From: a virus
IMG/VR virus record: IMGVR_UViG_3300042344_000007
Location: 1 to 23,648 of that record
Strand: one strand, 5' to 3'
Length of the DNA: 23,648 nucleotides
Positions 13,522 through 21,762 of this stretch are shown in pieces. Position 1 is the stretch's first letter, and the number at the start of each line of letters is the position of its first letter. The notes beneath the pieces were generated by a model. The model ran no database searches. It saw only the letters and a program-made list of their open reading frames with translations, and was not told the origin of the DNA. A program made the position numbers and the translations under genes.

Positions 13522-14730
13522 TTAACCCCAGAGACGAACAGCCATTTGCGGACGAATCACGCTGTAGCCGTACAGCACGTCAATACGGCAGGGCATACGG
13601 TCATTGTTGATGTCGTACTGACGAACAATACGCATCGAGATGCCGTTATGAACCTGACGCGATGCCATGTCAACGCCTTGCGGCATCATCAAATCGGCAG
13701 TAGCGAACGTGATGGCGTCTTTGTGGTAGACGAGGTTTTGTGGGTACTGCGACGAAGCAGCGCCGACAAACACGACAGCTTTGCTGGTGGCTGGAAGGCT
13801 AGCCACGGTTGCAAGCGCGTTGCTGGCCGAGTACATCGGAGCAACCGTCAAATTACCTGCGCCAGAACCGTTAAGCGTCACATCAACCGTTACAACGAAC
13901 TGGAACAGCGAACCAGTTGATTCACGGGTCTGTGGGTTAACAGCGTAGCAGTCAGCCACGGTGAACACGTCGCCAGCCTTAACCGTTGCGTTAGCGCCTG
14001 CGCCAGTGATGGCGATGGTGGTTGCGCCTTCGCTGGTAACAGCCGCAGAAGTCGTGCCGCCGGTAGCCGTACGCGAGCCGGTCGTAAACTGCTTAATCGA
14101 CTGAGACATATTGATCTCATCAAACCCAAGCACGCCGACGCCCATCATGCCGTTCTTGAACTGACGGCTGATCGTGTCGGTGGGGTTGAAAAGACCTTTC
14201 ATGCCTTCAACCAAACCAGCGTTAGCAGCGGGGTTGACTGTGGCGTAACGGGGCGACATAACAGCAGCGTTCTCGTTCAGTTTCTGTTGAGCTTGCAACA
14301 GAACCAACGACGTGCCAGGTGTCGTGCCAGGCGTACCAACTGTGTTACCGATGTTCTGGTAAGAGTTAGCAACGTCTGCATCGATGCTAGCGGCAAGCTG
14401 GCTAATACGAGGCTTGAGCACGCGCTCTGCGAAGTCATCCAACTGCAAGGTCAATTCAGCAGAGGTGAAGTTAACGCCGATGTGCTTTTGCGAAGCCACG
14501 GTCAACGTGGTGTACTGCTCGTTGTCGCTTTGAACTTGGAGTGCTGCACCGTCGGTTACAAGTGCGCGGTCCGGTAAGCGGATACGCAAGGTCGAACCAA
14601 TTTTGGCGCCTTCAACAGCAAAGCTATCGTCGTACTGACGGTTAACGTTGCGGGTTAAGACAAGATTATTCTCAAGGATTTCAAGCGCCTTGCGAGTAAT
14701 CATGTCGATGGTAAGTAGACTATTTGCCAT
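13522..14730 (-). CDS. Major capsid (coat) protein, P22 gp5-like
   Basis: The 402-residue product (P22 coat is 430) is of the HK97-fold P22 coat family. The N-terminal arm reads MANSLLTIDMITRKALEILE, then NLVLTRNVNRQYDDSFAVEG and KIGSTLRIRLP, a pattern typical of this family. LTVASQKHIGVNFTSAEL and the helix DFAERVLKPRISQLAASIDA match its spine region. A Thr/Ala/Gly-rich beta stretch in the middle (about 220-300, SRTATGGTTSAAVTS onwards) sits where P22 coat has its inserted I-domain. The C-terminus reads RIDVLYGYSVIRPQMAVRLWG. AAGGA lies six bases before the ATG. It follows the scaffold gene by 20 bases, as in P22. Confidence 0.9.
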   Translation of the reverse strand: MANSLLTIDMITRKALEILENNLVLTRNVNRQYDDSFAVEGAKIGSTLRIRLPDRALVTDGAALQVQSDNEQYTTLTVASQKHIGVNFTSAELTLQLDDFAERVLKPRISQLAASIDADVANSYQNIGNTVGTPGTTPGTSLVLLQAQQKLNENAAVMSPRYATVNPAANAGLVEGMKGLFNPTDTISRQFKNGMMGVGVLGFDEINMSQSIKQFTTGSRTATGGTTSAAVTSEGATTIAITGAGANATVKAGDVFTVADCYAVNPQTRESTGSLFQFVVTVDVTLNGSGAGNLTVAPMYSASNALATVASLPATSKAVVFVGAASSQYPQNLVYHKDAITFATADLMMPQGVDMASRQVHNGISMRIVRQYDINNDRMPCRIDVLYGYSVIRPQMAVRLWG

Positions 14731-14750
14731 GACAATTCCTTATCAAAAAG

Positions 14751-15542
14751 TTAGCGGACTCGGTTTTGAGCTTCCCATTTCTTAATCTGCCGTTGACGCT
14801 CGGCTTCAATCCACTCTGACGTTGACATTTCCTTAATCGAACGCGGGTCAGTCGTGTCTAAAACTCTTGCGTTGCCACCCCGAGGAGTGACAGGCTGAAT
14901 CGGCGCGGGAGCGCTCGTTGATTTCTTAACAGGAGGATTTTCGCTCAACTTCGCTTCAATCTTCCCAATTTCTTTGGCCTGCAAAAAAGGCGACAACTTG
15001 GCAATACGATCGGCTTCTTTCGGATTAGAACCAAGGTAGTAAGCCACCTCGGGGCCAACATCAGACGCTTGAATCGTTTCAGCCATCACTGACGTAATTG
15101 GAAGACGAGGGTTGTACGCGACCTGTTCAAAATCTTCGTACTTAGTTCGTGCTTCTTCTTCGCGCTCGTGATAGACCTCAAGAATTTCGGCTCGCTGTCT
15201 TTCTGCATCCCGTCGAGCAAGTAGTTCAGCAGCTTTTCGTTCGGTTAACGCTTCCGCGTATTCCTCAGTCGAAGCAAAACTATCTTGCGCTGGTAATTCA
15301 CTAGACAGCATTTCAGGCGTTGAAGCCCTCAGCTTTTGTTCCCGTTCCCACTTGCGTTGCTCTCTTGCAAGTCGTTTGCTGATCATCGCGTCAAGTTCAG
15401 CCTGGGTAAATCGCTTTTCCTCAGTCTGCTCTGGCGCTTGTTCAGCGACCTCCGGCGCATTTTGTGCAATTTCCGTGGTGGCCGTCACCTCGGTTGCTGG
15501 CGCGGATTCAACTTCCGCTAAGTTTTGACTTTCGTCGCTCAT
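14751..15542 (-). CDS. Scaffolding protein
   Basis: The 263-residue product is acidic and disordered at the N-terminus (about 1-40, Glu/Ala/Thr/Pro). It then has KRFTQAELDAMISKRLAREQ and RKWEREQ, a motif seen in many phage scaffolds, a long charged coiled coil (about 85-145), a Pro/Ser linker, and a basic C-terminal helix (EWIEAERQRQIKKWEAQNR) like the coat-binding end of P22 gp8. It lies directly upstream of coat. It would direct procapsid assembly and exit before or during packaging. The start follows a weak GAGTG site after a 64-base gap. P22 gp8 is 303 residues. Confidence 0.85.
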   Translation of the reverse strand: MSDESQNLAEVESAPATEVTATTEIAQNAPEVAEQAPEQTEEKRFTQAELDAMISKRLAREQRKWEREQKLRASTPEMLSSELPAQDSFASTEEYAEALTERKAAELLARRDAERQRAEILEVYHEREEEARTKYEDFEQVAYNPRLPITSVMAETIQASDVGPEVAYYLGSNPKEADRIAKLSPFLQAKEIGKIEAKLSENPPVKKSTSAPAPIQPVTPRGGNARVLDTTDPRSIKEMSTSEWIEAERQRQIKKWEAQNRVR

Positions 15543-15606
15543 GATTCACTCGTTAGAGTCTCGGTCTACTGGGCCGATACAGTTAAAACATCATATATTA
15601 CGGGGC
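15543..15606. other. Longest intergenic gap (64 bases), upstream of scaffold
   Basis: This is the longest gene-free stretch in the window. It separates the fibre cassette from the scaffold-coat block and holds an AT-rich GTAATATATGATG element on the minus strand but no convincing -35/-10 pair. A short TCGG/CCGA inverted repeat is present and weak. Confidence 0.35.
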
Positions 15607-15936
15607 TTACTGTGGCAATACAAGTTGCGATGTTGTTAGGTTGGCTACCTGTGAAGAGCTAAAAAAGGTTATGTCGATGGTCGTTAAAGGCTGAATAGGC
15701 TCTACAACCTCCACAGTCCCCCACGATCCTTCTACCCAGCTTCGTGTATCGTGCTGCCAATTCCACTGGTAGCCTGCTCTGTCTGCTGGCTTAGGGTCAC
15801 GGATAATCCATTCCCAGTTTAGCCAAACAAGTTCCTTGCCTTCAGGAATCTCTGTAGGAGGTGATGGAGCCTGTTGCCAGCCCTCTGTGCCGTCTGTCTC
15901 TTGTGATGGGATAGACCCGTTCTTAGTCCAGTACAT
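15607..15936 (-). CDS. Small protein after the LamG fibre, possible fibre-associated or assembly factor
   Basis: The 109-residue product starts MYWTKNGSIPSQETDGTEGW with AAGGA five bases upstream. It is rich in Trp and Pro: VWLNWEWIIRDPKPADRAGY, then WNWQHDTRSWVEGSW, a pattern seen in small phage proteins encoded after tail fibres. It ends in a hydrophobic TFFSSSQVANLTTSQLVLPQ. It lies nine bases downstream of the LamG fibre gene and upstream of scaffold. A fibre chaperone is one guess from position; family not recognised. Confidence 0.5.
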   Translation of the reverse strand: MYWTKNGSIPSQETDGTEGWQQAPSPPTEIPEGKELVWLNWEWIIRDPKPADRAGYQWNWQHDTRSWVEGSWGTVEVVEPIQPLTTIDITFFSSSQVANLTTSQLVLPQ

Positions 15937-15945
15937 ATCTATCCT

Positions 15946-18168
15946 TTATAACGTTGGAAACGCTGCTGTTGGAGAGGCAGTAATGGTTCTTGCGTAGCGA
16001 GTAATGCGGACATCTTGTATATAGCCGTTTAATACATCTGTATTACTATAATTGGAGCCAATTCTATATACGCATCCCGTATAGCTATTTGTATCAGAAG
16101 CGGATGAACCCGTTTGGGAACCATTAAGATATAACCTTGACGTACCAGAACTACGAACAAGGGCTATGTAATACCACGTTGATGTTGATAAAGATGAGCC
16201 AGTAATAAGCGCAGCCCCGCCAACCGAATAACTTAATGCGCCACCAGCAGGAAAATAAATAATAGGATACGTTCCACTCCCTGGGCGTAAATCAACAATA
16301 TTCGCCTGACTTGCCGTTGAATTTACATATAACCAAAACTCAATTGTAAAGTCGCCTGTGCCAAAATCGCATACGGGCGATGTTCGTGCAAATAAAGAAT
16401 CCCCCGTCCCATCAAACGCCATACAGCCACTGCCCCACTTAGCAGAGATCGCCGTACTGATCTTCGCACCGTCCACCGTCTCCAGATCATTCTTGCTAGT
16501 AGCATCGTAAATACCAGCGTTAGTGTAGTTTAGGAGGAGGGAGGTGTTGGTGATGTTGGTGAGAGGTGCTGTAGGAGGTGTGAAAGCTGCGGTGTATACA
16601 GCAGTGCCTTTGACTACACGGACATCGCTTATGTAACCCGGCCAAAACTGATTAGATGCAAATGAATCTTGTCCGATATATGTTGTGTTGTTACCAAAAC
16701 TTGTTGTTTGCGTTGATGAGCCAGCAACATTTCCATTTAAGAAAAATTTAACTGCATTGCTTTGTCTGGATAAAGCAATATGAGTCCACGTATTAGCGGT
16801 TAGACTAACACCTGTAAACCAATTTGTCGTACCGCTTACCGCAACATTGATTGTTGACCCATTAGTATAAAACGCAATACCAGTGCCACCTCCTCTGCTA
16901 TCAAATGGAACATAAACACTTGATAATGTAGTCGGATATATCCAAAACTCAATATTAAAATCTCCTGTCCCAAAAGCCACGGCAGAAGATGTTGGAACCG
17001 TCAAATAATCCCCACTCCCATCGAAATACCCTGACCCACCATTAGTCGCAGCAGACCACGATGCAGTGGGGTTGAATGGAGAGAAGGCTTGTACGGAGGG
17101 GGAGCCGGAGGTGTTTAACCCGATTGCATTACTACTAATATCTCTAAAACGATTTGAATTTGCAATCAAAAAAGAGGTGTTTGTAACCGCTGTTAGGGTT
17201 GAAGTCGGTATCGTAATCGTTGATCCTGAATATAACGATGTACCTTTAACCACACGGAAATTTGATAGGTAGCCTTTGAGTCCATAAGTATTGTTGTAGA
17301 CCGTACCAATAACGCAGTACGTCATCGTGTAATTGGTTGTATCAGTTATAGCACTTAAACCAGCTACTATGGAACCATTCCAGTAGACAGAAGTAACTCC
17401 AGACGTTCTTACAATTGCAAAATGCCGCCACTGACCAATATCAGCGGAAGTTACCAATACATTAGTCGAGGCTAAAGCAGAATTAGCAGCATAAATTTCT
17501 AGTTTACCAGTTGATCCTATATAAAAGGCTGTTGTGTTTGAAGTTGATTGGTTGTAACCTGTAGATGCGGTAGACATCTGAAAGATCATATTGTCATTTA
17601 TACTATTTAGGTTTACAAAACCTTCAATAGTAAAGTCTCCAACATTGCTTGCACCGCCAGTGCCAAATGAAAACGCACTGTTGGAAGTTGCAGTAGTTAA
17701 ACGATCTGATGTGGTTCCTAAATAATTCCCCCACCCCGTCTGCGAGAACGGTGAGAAAGTGCCTTGTGTCGTATTGCCGTTACGGGTGATTGGGAAACCG
17801 TTAGAGGTAATCGTTGTGCTAGCAACAGTCTGTGATTGATTGACTGTATAAGTACCTGTGCCGCCTGTACCAGTGCCTAATGCTGTGATCGTTGTCTGAG
17901 GCGAAGCTGTAATGCCACTGCCGCTAATCCACTGACCAACCTTGATAGTTCCAGACGCAACCGCAGTAACCGTAAGCGTTGTGCCTGAAATAGAACCAGT
18001 GAACTCAGCAGGATTGCCAGAGTCTAAGAACGTGTTGTTTTGTGCGCCGTTGGTTCCGTTGCCTGGGAGTAATAGCGTGGTGTATTCGTAGTAAGGATCA
18101 GACGTTACTGGAGGTGCAGCGCTCCCAGAGAACGCCGCAGCAATCATCGCCGTTAAGTTACCAGCCAT
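15946..18168 (-). CDS. Large fibre-like protein with three LamG / concanavalin A-like domains
   Basis: The 740-residue product starts [20 protein letters not shown]. The ATG at 18168 has AGGAG seven bases upstream and shares a base with the previous stop, so a start further upstream at 18222 is rejected. Three LamG-type (jelly-roll lectin) domains are visible by repeated markers GTGDF(T/N)IEFW, W..(I)ALVR.S......LNG and GYI.D(V)R(V/I)..: about residues 165-310, 385-525 and 585-730. They are joined by linkers such as [20 protein letters not shown]. The first linker (about 53-122) carries an inserted beta module ([20 protein letters not shown]). LamG domains bind glycans, so a receptor or surface-binding role is likely. 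No collagen repeat, enzyme motif or chaperone is seen. Confidence 0.8.
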   Translation of the reverse strand: MAGNLTAMIAAAFSGSAAPPVTSDPYYEYTTLLLPGNGTNGAQNNTFLDSGNPAEFTGSISGTTLTVTAVASGTIKVGQWISGSGITASPQTTITALGTGTGGTGTYTVNQSQTVASTTITSNGFPITRNGNTTQGTFSPFSQTGWGNYLGTTSDRLTTATSNSAFSFGTGGASNVGDFTIEGFVNLNSINDNMIFQMSTASTGYNQSTSNTTAFYIGSTGKLEIYAANSALASTNVLVTSADIGQWRHFAIVRTSGVTSVYWNGSIVAGLSAITDTTNYTMTYCVIGTVYNNTYGLKGYLSNFRVVKGTSLYSGSTITIPTSTLTAVTNTSFLIANSNRFRDISSNAIGLNTSGSPSVQAFSPFNPTASWSAATNGGSGYFDGSGDYLTVPTSSAVAFGTGDFNIEFWIYPTTLSSVYVPFDSRGGGTGIAFYTNGSTINVAVSGTTNWFTGVSLTANTWTHIALSRQSNAVKFFLNGNVAGSSTQTTSFGNNTTYIGQDSFASNQFWPGYISDVRVVKGTAVYTAAFTPPTAPLTNITNTSLLLNYTNAGIYDATSKNDLETVDGAKISTAISAKWGSGCMAFDGTGDSLFARTSPVCDFGTGDFTIEFWLYVNSTASQANIVDLRPGSGTYPIIYFPAGGALSYSVGGAALITGSSLSTSTWYYIALVRSSGTSRLYLNGSQTGSSASDTNSYTGCVYRIGSNYSNTDVLNGYIQDVRITRYARTITASPTAAFPTL
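17803..18012 (-). repeat. Inserted beta module in the first LamG linker
   Basis: About 70 residues (53-122) of the type [20 protein letters not shown]...[18 protein letters not shown] separate [20 protein letters not shown] from [20 protein letters not shown]. In related LamG fibres I recall those two parts as continuous. It is a single-copy module here, labelled repeat only because it recurs in other phage fibres. Confidence 0.5.
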
Positions 18169-19256
18169 TAGGTCACTCCTGCACCAGAGACATACCACGT
18201 ATCCGTAGCCGTTTTCAGACAAGTCGCTAAACCTTTAGTCGCCACTGTCCTGTTACCTGTAGCACCGTTAGCTAACTGAAAGGTAACACCAGCACCAGAA
18301 ATCGTAAGGTTGCCTGAATTGTCATTCACCACGAGAATCGTTGTTCCAATGGGAAACGCTACAGACGAATTAGTTGGCACAGTCAGCGTAGCCGTAGACC
18401 CGCCTGTAAAGATAACGTGCTTGCCTGAGTCTGTAAGCACTAACGTATAAGCGGAAGCGCCTCCAGAAGTCTGTGGTGCAGTCCTAAAGCCTACTGTATT
18501 AGTACCGTCTACCGTACAGTTACTTAGGGTTCCTGATGTAGGTGTACCCAGCACAGGTGTTACAAGCGTTGGTGATGTGGCAAAAACTAACGAGCCTGAG
18601 CCTGTCTCATCAGTCACCGCTGCCGCTAGGTTAGATGATGATGGTGTGGCTAGGAAGGTAGCTACATTAGAACCTAGACCCGATACACCTGTACTTACTG
18701 GTAAGCCTGTACAGTTTGTAAGCGTTCCTGAACTAGGAGTTCCTAAAGCACCATTTAAAGGTACTGCACCGATGGTGTTGTAACTAATAGTTCTTGCCGA
18801 AGAGCCATTGTAGGTTGTGCCAGAGGCATCTCCTGCACCACCATTATTCATGGTCAGCGCGTTAGCTACCGTAGCAGTCGATGTAGTCTTAAGATTACCG
18901 GCTGAATCAAACGTACCGTCAGTTGTCCATGTGTCGTTAACCGCTAACGTAACTTTTGCAATCTGACGGGATGTCGAACCGCTAGAGTTGGCATAAGCAA
19001 TCGTGACCGTAACGGGGGCCGTGTCTTTATTTTGGATCGTGATCCACTTAATGACGCGTCTTGTTGATGCCCCAGGTGCAGAAACGATTGTTACTAGCGA
19101 AGTGCCGTTTAATGCTCCATCACCTGCACCTTCAGTCAAACTTGACGAAGTGCTATCGGCATAAGCGACCGTATATTCAGGGTTGTTGGTAGCCGCAGCA
19201 CCAGACATCACCGCAGTGATTGTCTTTGTCGTTGCGTCAAGAACTAAAGTTGACAT
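18168..19256 (-). CDS. Tail-fibre-like structural protein
   Basis: The 362-residue product starts [20 protein letters not shown] with AAGGA upstream. Residues 60-115 form a beta domain ([20 protein letters not shown], then [13 protein letters not shown]) like that of small virion proteins. The middle (about 130-250) has fibre repeats ([59 protein letters not shown]) shared with the next fibre upstream. Residues 275-362 form a C-terminal beta domain ([20 protein letters not shown], then [18 protein letters not shown]). A receptor-binding or fibre-shaft role is likely. It is coupled to the LamG gene by a one-base overlap. Confidence 0.7.
   Translation of the reverse strand: MSTLVLDATTKTITAVMSGAAATNNPEYTVAYADSTSSSLTEGAGDGALNGTSLVTIVSAPGASTRRVIKWITIQNKDTAPVTVTIAYANSSGSTSRQIAKVTLAVNDTWTTDGTFDSAGNLKTTSTATVANALTMNNGGAGDASGTTYNGSSARTISYNTIGAVPLNGALGTPSSGTLTNCTGLPVSTGVSGLGSNVATFLATPSSSNLAAAVTDETGSGSLVFATSPTLVTPVLGTPTSGTLSNCTVDGTNTVGFRTAPQTSGGASAYTLVLTDSGKHVIFTGGSTATLTVPTNSSVAFPIGTTILVVNDNSGNLTISGAGVTFQLANGATGNRTVATKGLATCLKTATDTWYVSGAGVT
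18176..18180 (-). promoter_or_regulatory. AGGAG ribosome-binding site that sets the LamG fibre start
   Basis: AGGAG lies seven bases before the ATG at 18168, inside the last codons of the upstream fibre gene. Confidence 0.6.
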
Positions 19257-19265
19257 TTTTGATCC

Positions 19266-21047
19266 TTATGACAAAAACCAAGCAAAGTTTTGCGCAGTGC
19301 TACTACCCCCACCACCACCGCCAGAAATCGTTACTGTTACGTCGTTGCCTACTGCTGTAGCTGTTACACCTGAACCTACAAAGTTAAAGCTCGAAACCGC
19401 AGCGGTAATTTGAGAGCCTTCATCAGATACTGCAATACTGGCTGATGCAGAAGGTGTAGCCCACGTCCCATCGCCTCTCCAGAACGTCGAAGACGATGCG
19501 CCTGTTCCTGAGTTTAGGTTCGTAACCGGAAGGTTGCCGATAACGCCCCCTGCTAAAGGAAGCCCCGTGGCGTTGGTAAGAGTTAAGGTAGTAGGTGTAC
19601 CTAAATTGGGTGTTACTAGTGTGGGGGATGTGGCTAAAACATTGTTACCTGAACCCGTATTGGTAACACTAACAACATTTTTACTTGCATCTAAAGCAAG
19701 CGCTGTACTAGCCGTTAAACCAGAAAAAGTAGTTGTAGAGGACGCTGAAAGTGTCGTGAAAGCGCCAGTTGTCGGTGTGGTCGCACCTACCGTACCATTA
19801 ATATTGATTGATGCTGTACCAGTAAGGTTTGTTACCGTACCGCTTGATGGTGTACCTAAAGCACCACCATTAACGACAAATGCACCAGAAGAACCTGTGT
19901 TAACACCAAGTGCTGTAACAACACCTGTGCCTGTCGTAAGGTTTGTAAAGCCACCTGAGCCGTTACTTGCAAGCAACTGGTTTGCAGAACCCGTTGTAGC
20001 GGCTGCGTAATCTGTTCCTGCCGTAGCCGCAGCAATAACACCGGACGAGGCTTTTAACAATCCAGTTGTAGTGGCTGCTTTAATCAGCTTGCCTGTTGTG
20101 CTGTCAAACAAAGCAATCTGGCTATCGACCGCGCTTGATGGGCCAACAACATCACCAGAACCAGACGGTGTACTCCACACAAAAGCAGTACCATTCCATT
20201 TAAGGAAGGTGTCTGTAACCGTTGGTGCGGTAACAAAAGATGTTGTGCTTGAGCCGGTTTGATATACAAGCCTATTTGTGCCGCCACCAGAAATGGCAGC
20301 CGCTATACCGGCTGCACCAGTAATATCAATACCCCATGTGCCTGTCGCATTAGCACCTGTTATTGATGGTGAGCCAATGGTGTTGTAACTAATGGTCTGT
20401 GCAACGGAGCCATCAAAAACAGTACCTGACGCTGCACCAGAACCTGAATTGTTCATGGTTAGAGGGTATGTTGTCGTACCCCCGCCGCCACCACCACCGC
20501 CAGCAGCCCAAACAAAAGCAGCCCCATCCCATTGCAGATAGGTTGATGCGGTAGTAGGAGCCGTAACAAACGATGTGGTACTAGCACCTGTCTGATAAGC
20601 AATTCTATTAGCCGCGCCGCCCGCTAAATTAGTGCTAGTTGTAGCCGTTGTTGCTGTCGTAGCGGTCGTTGCCGTTGTTGCTGTCGTAGCACTTGTTGCT
20701 GTCGTAGCTGTTGTTGCGGTCGTAGCACTTGTTGCTGTTGCTGCGTTACCTTTAATACTTATGTCCCATGTACCAGAAGCATTAGTCCCTGTAATACTAG
20801 GCGCACCGATGGTGTTGTAGCTTATAGTCCTCGCTACCGACCCATTAAATGTAGTTCCGGAAGCTGCACCGGACCCTGAATTGTCAAATGTAGCGGCATA
20901 CGTAGTTGTGCCGCCGCCACCACCTGCTAAAGCTGCAATACTGCCAGCGGTAACCTTGTAGTTAGCGCCGCTGCGAGCAATAGGTATTTCATCGCCAGAT
21001 TGCGCTGGATTACCGCTGGTTAACCCTGAAATCTTGACGTCTGCCAT
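19266..21047 (-). CDS. Repetitive Gly/Ala/Thr tail-fibre-like protein
   Basis: The 593-residue product starts [20 protein letters not shown], an N-terminus common to phage fibres, with GGAG seven bases upstream. Residues 46-181 and 191-292 are two copies of one block (TTTY.., [15 protein letters not shown], TISYNTIG, then [15 protein letters not shown]). Copy 1 carries an extra Ala-Thr-Thr tract. Poly-Gly runs (42-46, 183-190, near the C-terminus) act as hinges. About 340-560 has fibre repeats ([44 protein letters not shown]). The ending is QNFAWFLS. No enzyme or chaperone domain is seen. It is probably a fibre or fibre-base subunit of the receptor-binding cassette. Confidence 0.75.
   Translation of the reverse strand: MADVKISGLTSGNPAQSGDEIPIARSGANYKVTAGSIAALAGGGGGTTTYAATFDNSGSGAASGTTFNGSVARTISYNTIGAPSITGTNASGTWDISIKGNAATATSATTATTATTATSATTATTATTATTATTATTSTNLAGGAANRIAYQTGASTTSFVTAPTTASTYLQWDGAAFVWAAGGGGGGGGTTTYPLTMNNSGSGAASGTVFDGSVAQTISYNTIGSPSITGANATGTWGIDITGAAGIAAAISGGGTNRLVYQTGSSTTSFVTAPTVTDTFLKWNGTAFVWSTPSGSGDVVGPSSAVDSQIALFDSTTGKLIKAATTTGLLKASSGVIAAATAGTDYAAATTGSANQLLASNGSGGFTNLTTGTGVVTALGVNTGSSGAFVVNGGALGTPSSGTVTNLTGTASININGTVGATTPTTGAFTTLSASSTTTFSGLTASTALALDASKNVVSVTNTGSGNNVLATSPTLVTPNLGTPTTLTLTNATGLPLAGGVIGNLPVTNLNSGTGASSSTFWRGDGTWATPSASASIAVSDEGSQITAAVSSFNFVGSGVTATAVGNDVTVTISGGGGGGSSTAQNFAWFLS
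20172..20477 (-). repeat. Fibre block duplication, copy 2 (without the Ala-Thr-Thr tract)
   Basis: Residues 191-292, running from [14 protein letters not shown] to TAFVWS, are aligned with copy 1 at 20505-20912. Confidence 0.8.
20505..20912 (-). repeat. Fibre block duplication, copy 1 (with the Ala-Thr-Thr tract)
   Basis: Residues 46-181, running from [14 protein letters not shown] to AAFVWA. It is about 34 residues longer than copy 2, almost exactly the length of the Ala-Thr-Thr tract. Confidence 0.8.
20634..20744 (-). repeat. Ala-Thr-Thr/Ser microrepeat tract
   Basis: Twelve near-perfect nine-base units (of the type GCXACXACX) encode (Ala-Thr-Thr/Ser)n at residues 102-138 of the fibre. 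The third positions vary, so the tract is kept at protein level as well as expanded by slippage. Confidence 0.85.
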
Positions 21048-21081
21048 GGTTACTCCAACTTAAGACAAAAAGCTCAAGTGT

Positions 21082-21390
21082 CTATTCTTTGTTAATCGGC
21101 TTACAGTACGCAATACCGCTTGTTGACCCAATACGCAACACGCTGACACGCCAAGGAGCGCCTGAAGTGTTCAAAGGCACGACGAAATGGAAGGGGGTAT
21201 TAGCAGGAATGGGTGTACTAGCCGTCGTAGCTGTCGCATCCACACCAACCTCAACATAAGAAGCTACATCTGCCCATACAAGAACACCTTGTGGGCCTGC
21301 GCCCCAAGCAGTTGTATTGCCTGCGGTAGCCCCAGAGGTCGCTGTGTACGCGGGGTAATCCGTCTTACTCATCGGGTTAAGAAGTTGCAT
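21082..21390 (-). CDS. Small beta-rich structural protein, function unknown
   Basis: The 102-residue product starts MQLLNPMSKTDYPAYTATSG with AAGGA seven bases upstream. The core reads GAGPQGVLVWADVASYVEVG, then ATTASTPIPANTPFHFVVPL and WRVSVLRIGSTSG, a small beta-sandwich pattern that recurs in phage genes near portal or tail genes. It lies between the Dps-like gene and the fibre cassette. It could be a decoration or a fibre-attachment subunit. No motif decides this. Confidence 0.55.
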   Translation of the reverse strand: MQLLNPMSKTDYPAYTATSGATAGNTTAWGAGPQGVLVWADVASYVEVGVDATATTASTPIPANTPFHFVVPLNTSGAPWRVSVLRIGSTSGIAYCKPINKE

Positions 21391-21399
21391 CGTAATTCC

Positions 21400-21762
21400 T
21401 TATGCGAGAAACTTAAGTTTGTAGATTGTACTTAAGTACAACCCGATAATTTCATCAATGATGTTTTGAAGCGGTGTTTCAGCCTTATCACAGACTTCAT
21501 ACCTAATTTTTTCGATCTGATCAACCTGATCTTGCATGAAAGCTAAAATATTAGAGGTTTTACCGGCACTCATCAATGATATGGGGCCGATCAAACCATG
21601 TCTACCTTGGTAGGCTTCAGCAAATTTGTCCGCTAGATCGATAACTTCGTCGTAAAACTTACCTAATGCTTTGTGTTTGCTGTAACTACGGGTGTTTAGA
21701 TGGACAGAATGGGCAACATCACGGGCTAAAAACAACATACCTACAAAATCAGCGCATTTCAT
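21400..21762 (-). CDS. Small all-helical protein with a Dps/ferritin-like metal-site pattern (DUF5856-like)
   Basis: The 120-residue product starts MKCADFVGMLFLARDVAHSV, then HLNTRSYSKHKALGKFYDEV and IDLADKFAEAYQG. It is predicted all-helical. I recall similar small proteins (AH..HL.T.SY..H.ALG.FY) in many phages, grouped as DUF5856. Counting residues, His30, Tyr37, Glu39, Asp45 and Glu49 keep the spacing of the second half of the Dps ferroxidase site (H, Y+7, E+9, D+15, AE+19), and His18 or His21 could supply the other ligand. A ferritin-like role is inference. The start overlaps the portal stop by four bases (ATGA), so the two are co-translated. No signal peptide or membrane segment is present. 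Confidence 0.65.
   Translation of the reverse strand: MKCADFVGMLFLARDVAHSVHLNTRSYSKHKALGKFYDEVIDLADKFAEAYQGRHGLIGPISLMSAGKTSNILAFMQDQVDQIEKIRYEVCDKAETPLQNIIDEIIGLYLSTIYKLKFLA

Noticed and set aside
15543-15606. Promoter upstream of scaffold
   Set aside because: An AT-rich -10-like element is visible, but no suitably spaced -35 could be found by eye.
20634-20744. Nine-base tandem units as a CRISPR-like array
   Set aside because: There are no spacers and the units are in frame as Ala-Thr-Thr codons of a fibre gene.
8032-21047. Fibre duplications as variable/template repeats of a diversity-generating retroelement
   Set aside because: There is no reverse transcriptase in the window, and the differences between copies are not concentrated at adenines or in a C-terminal lectin fold.
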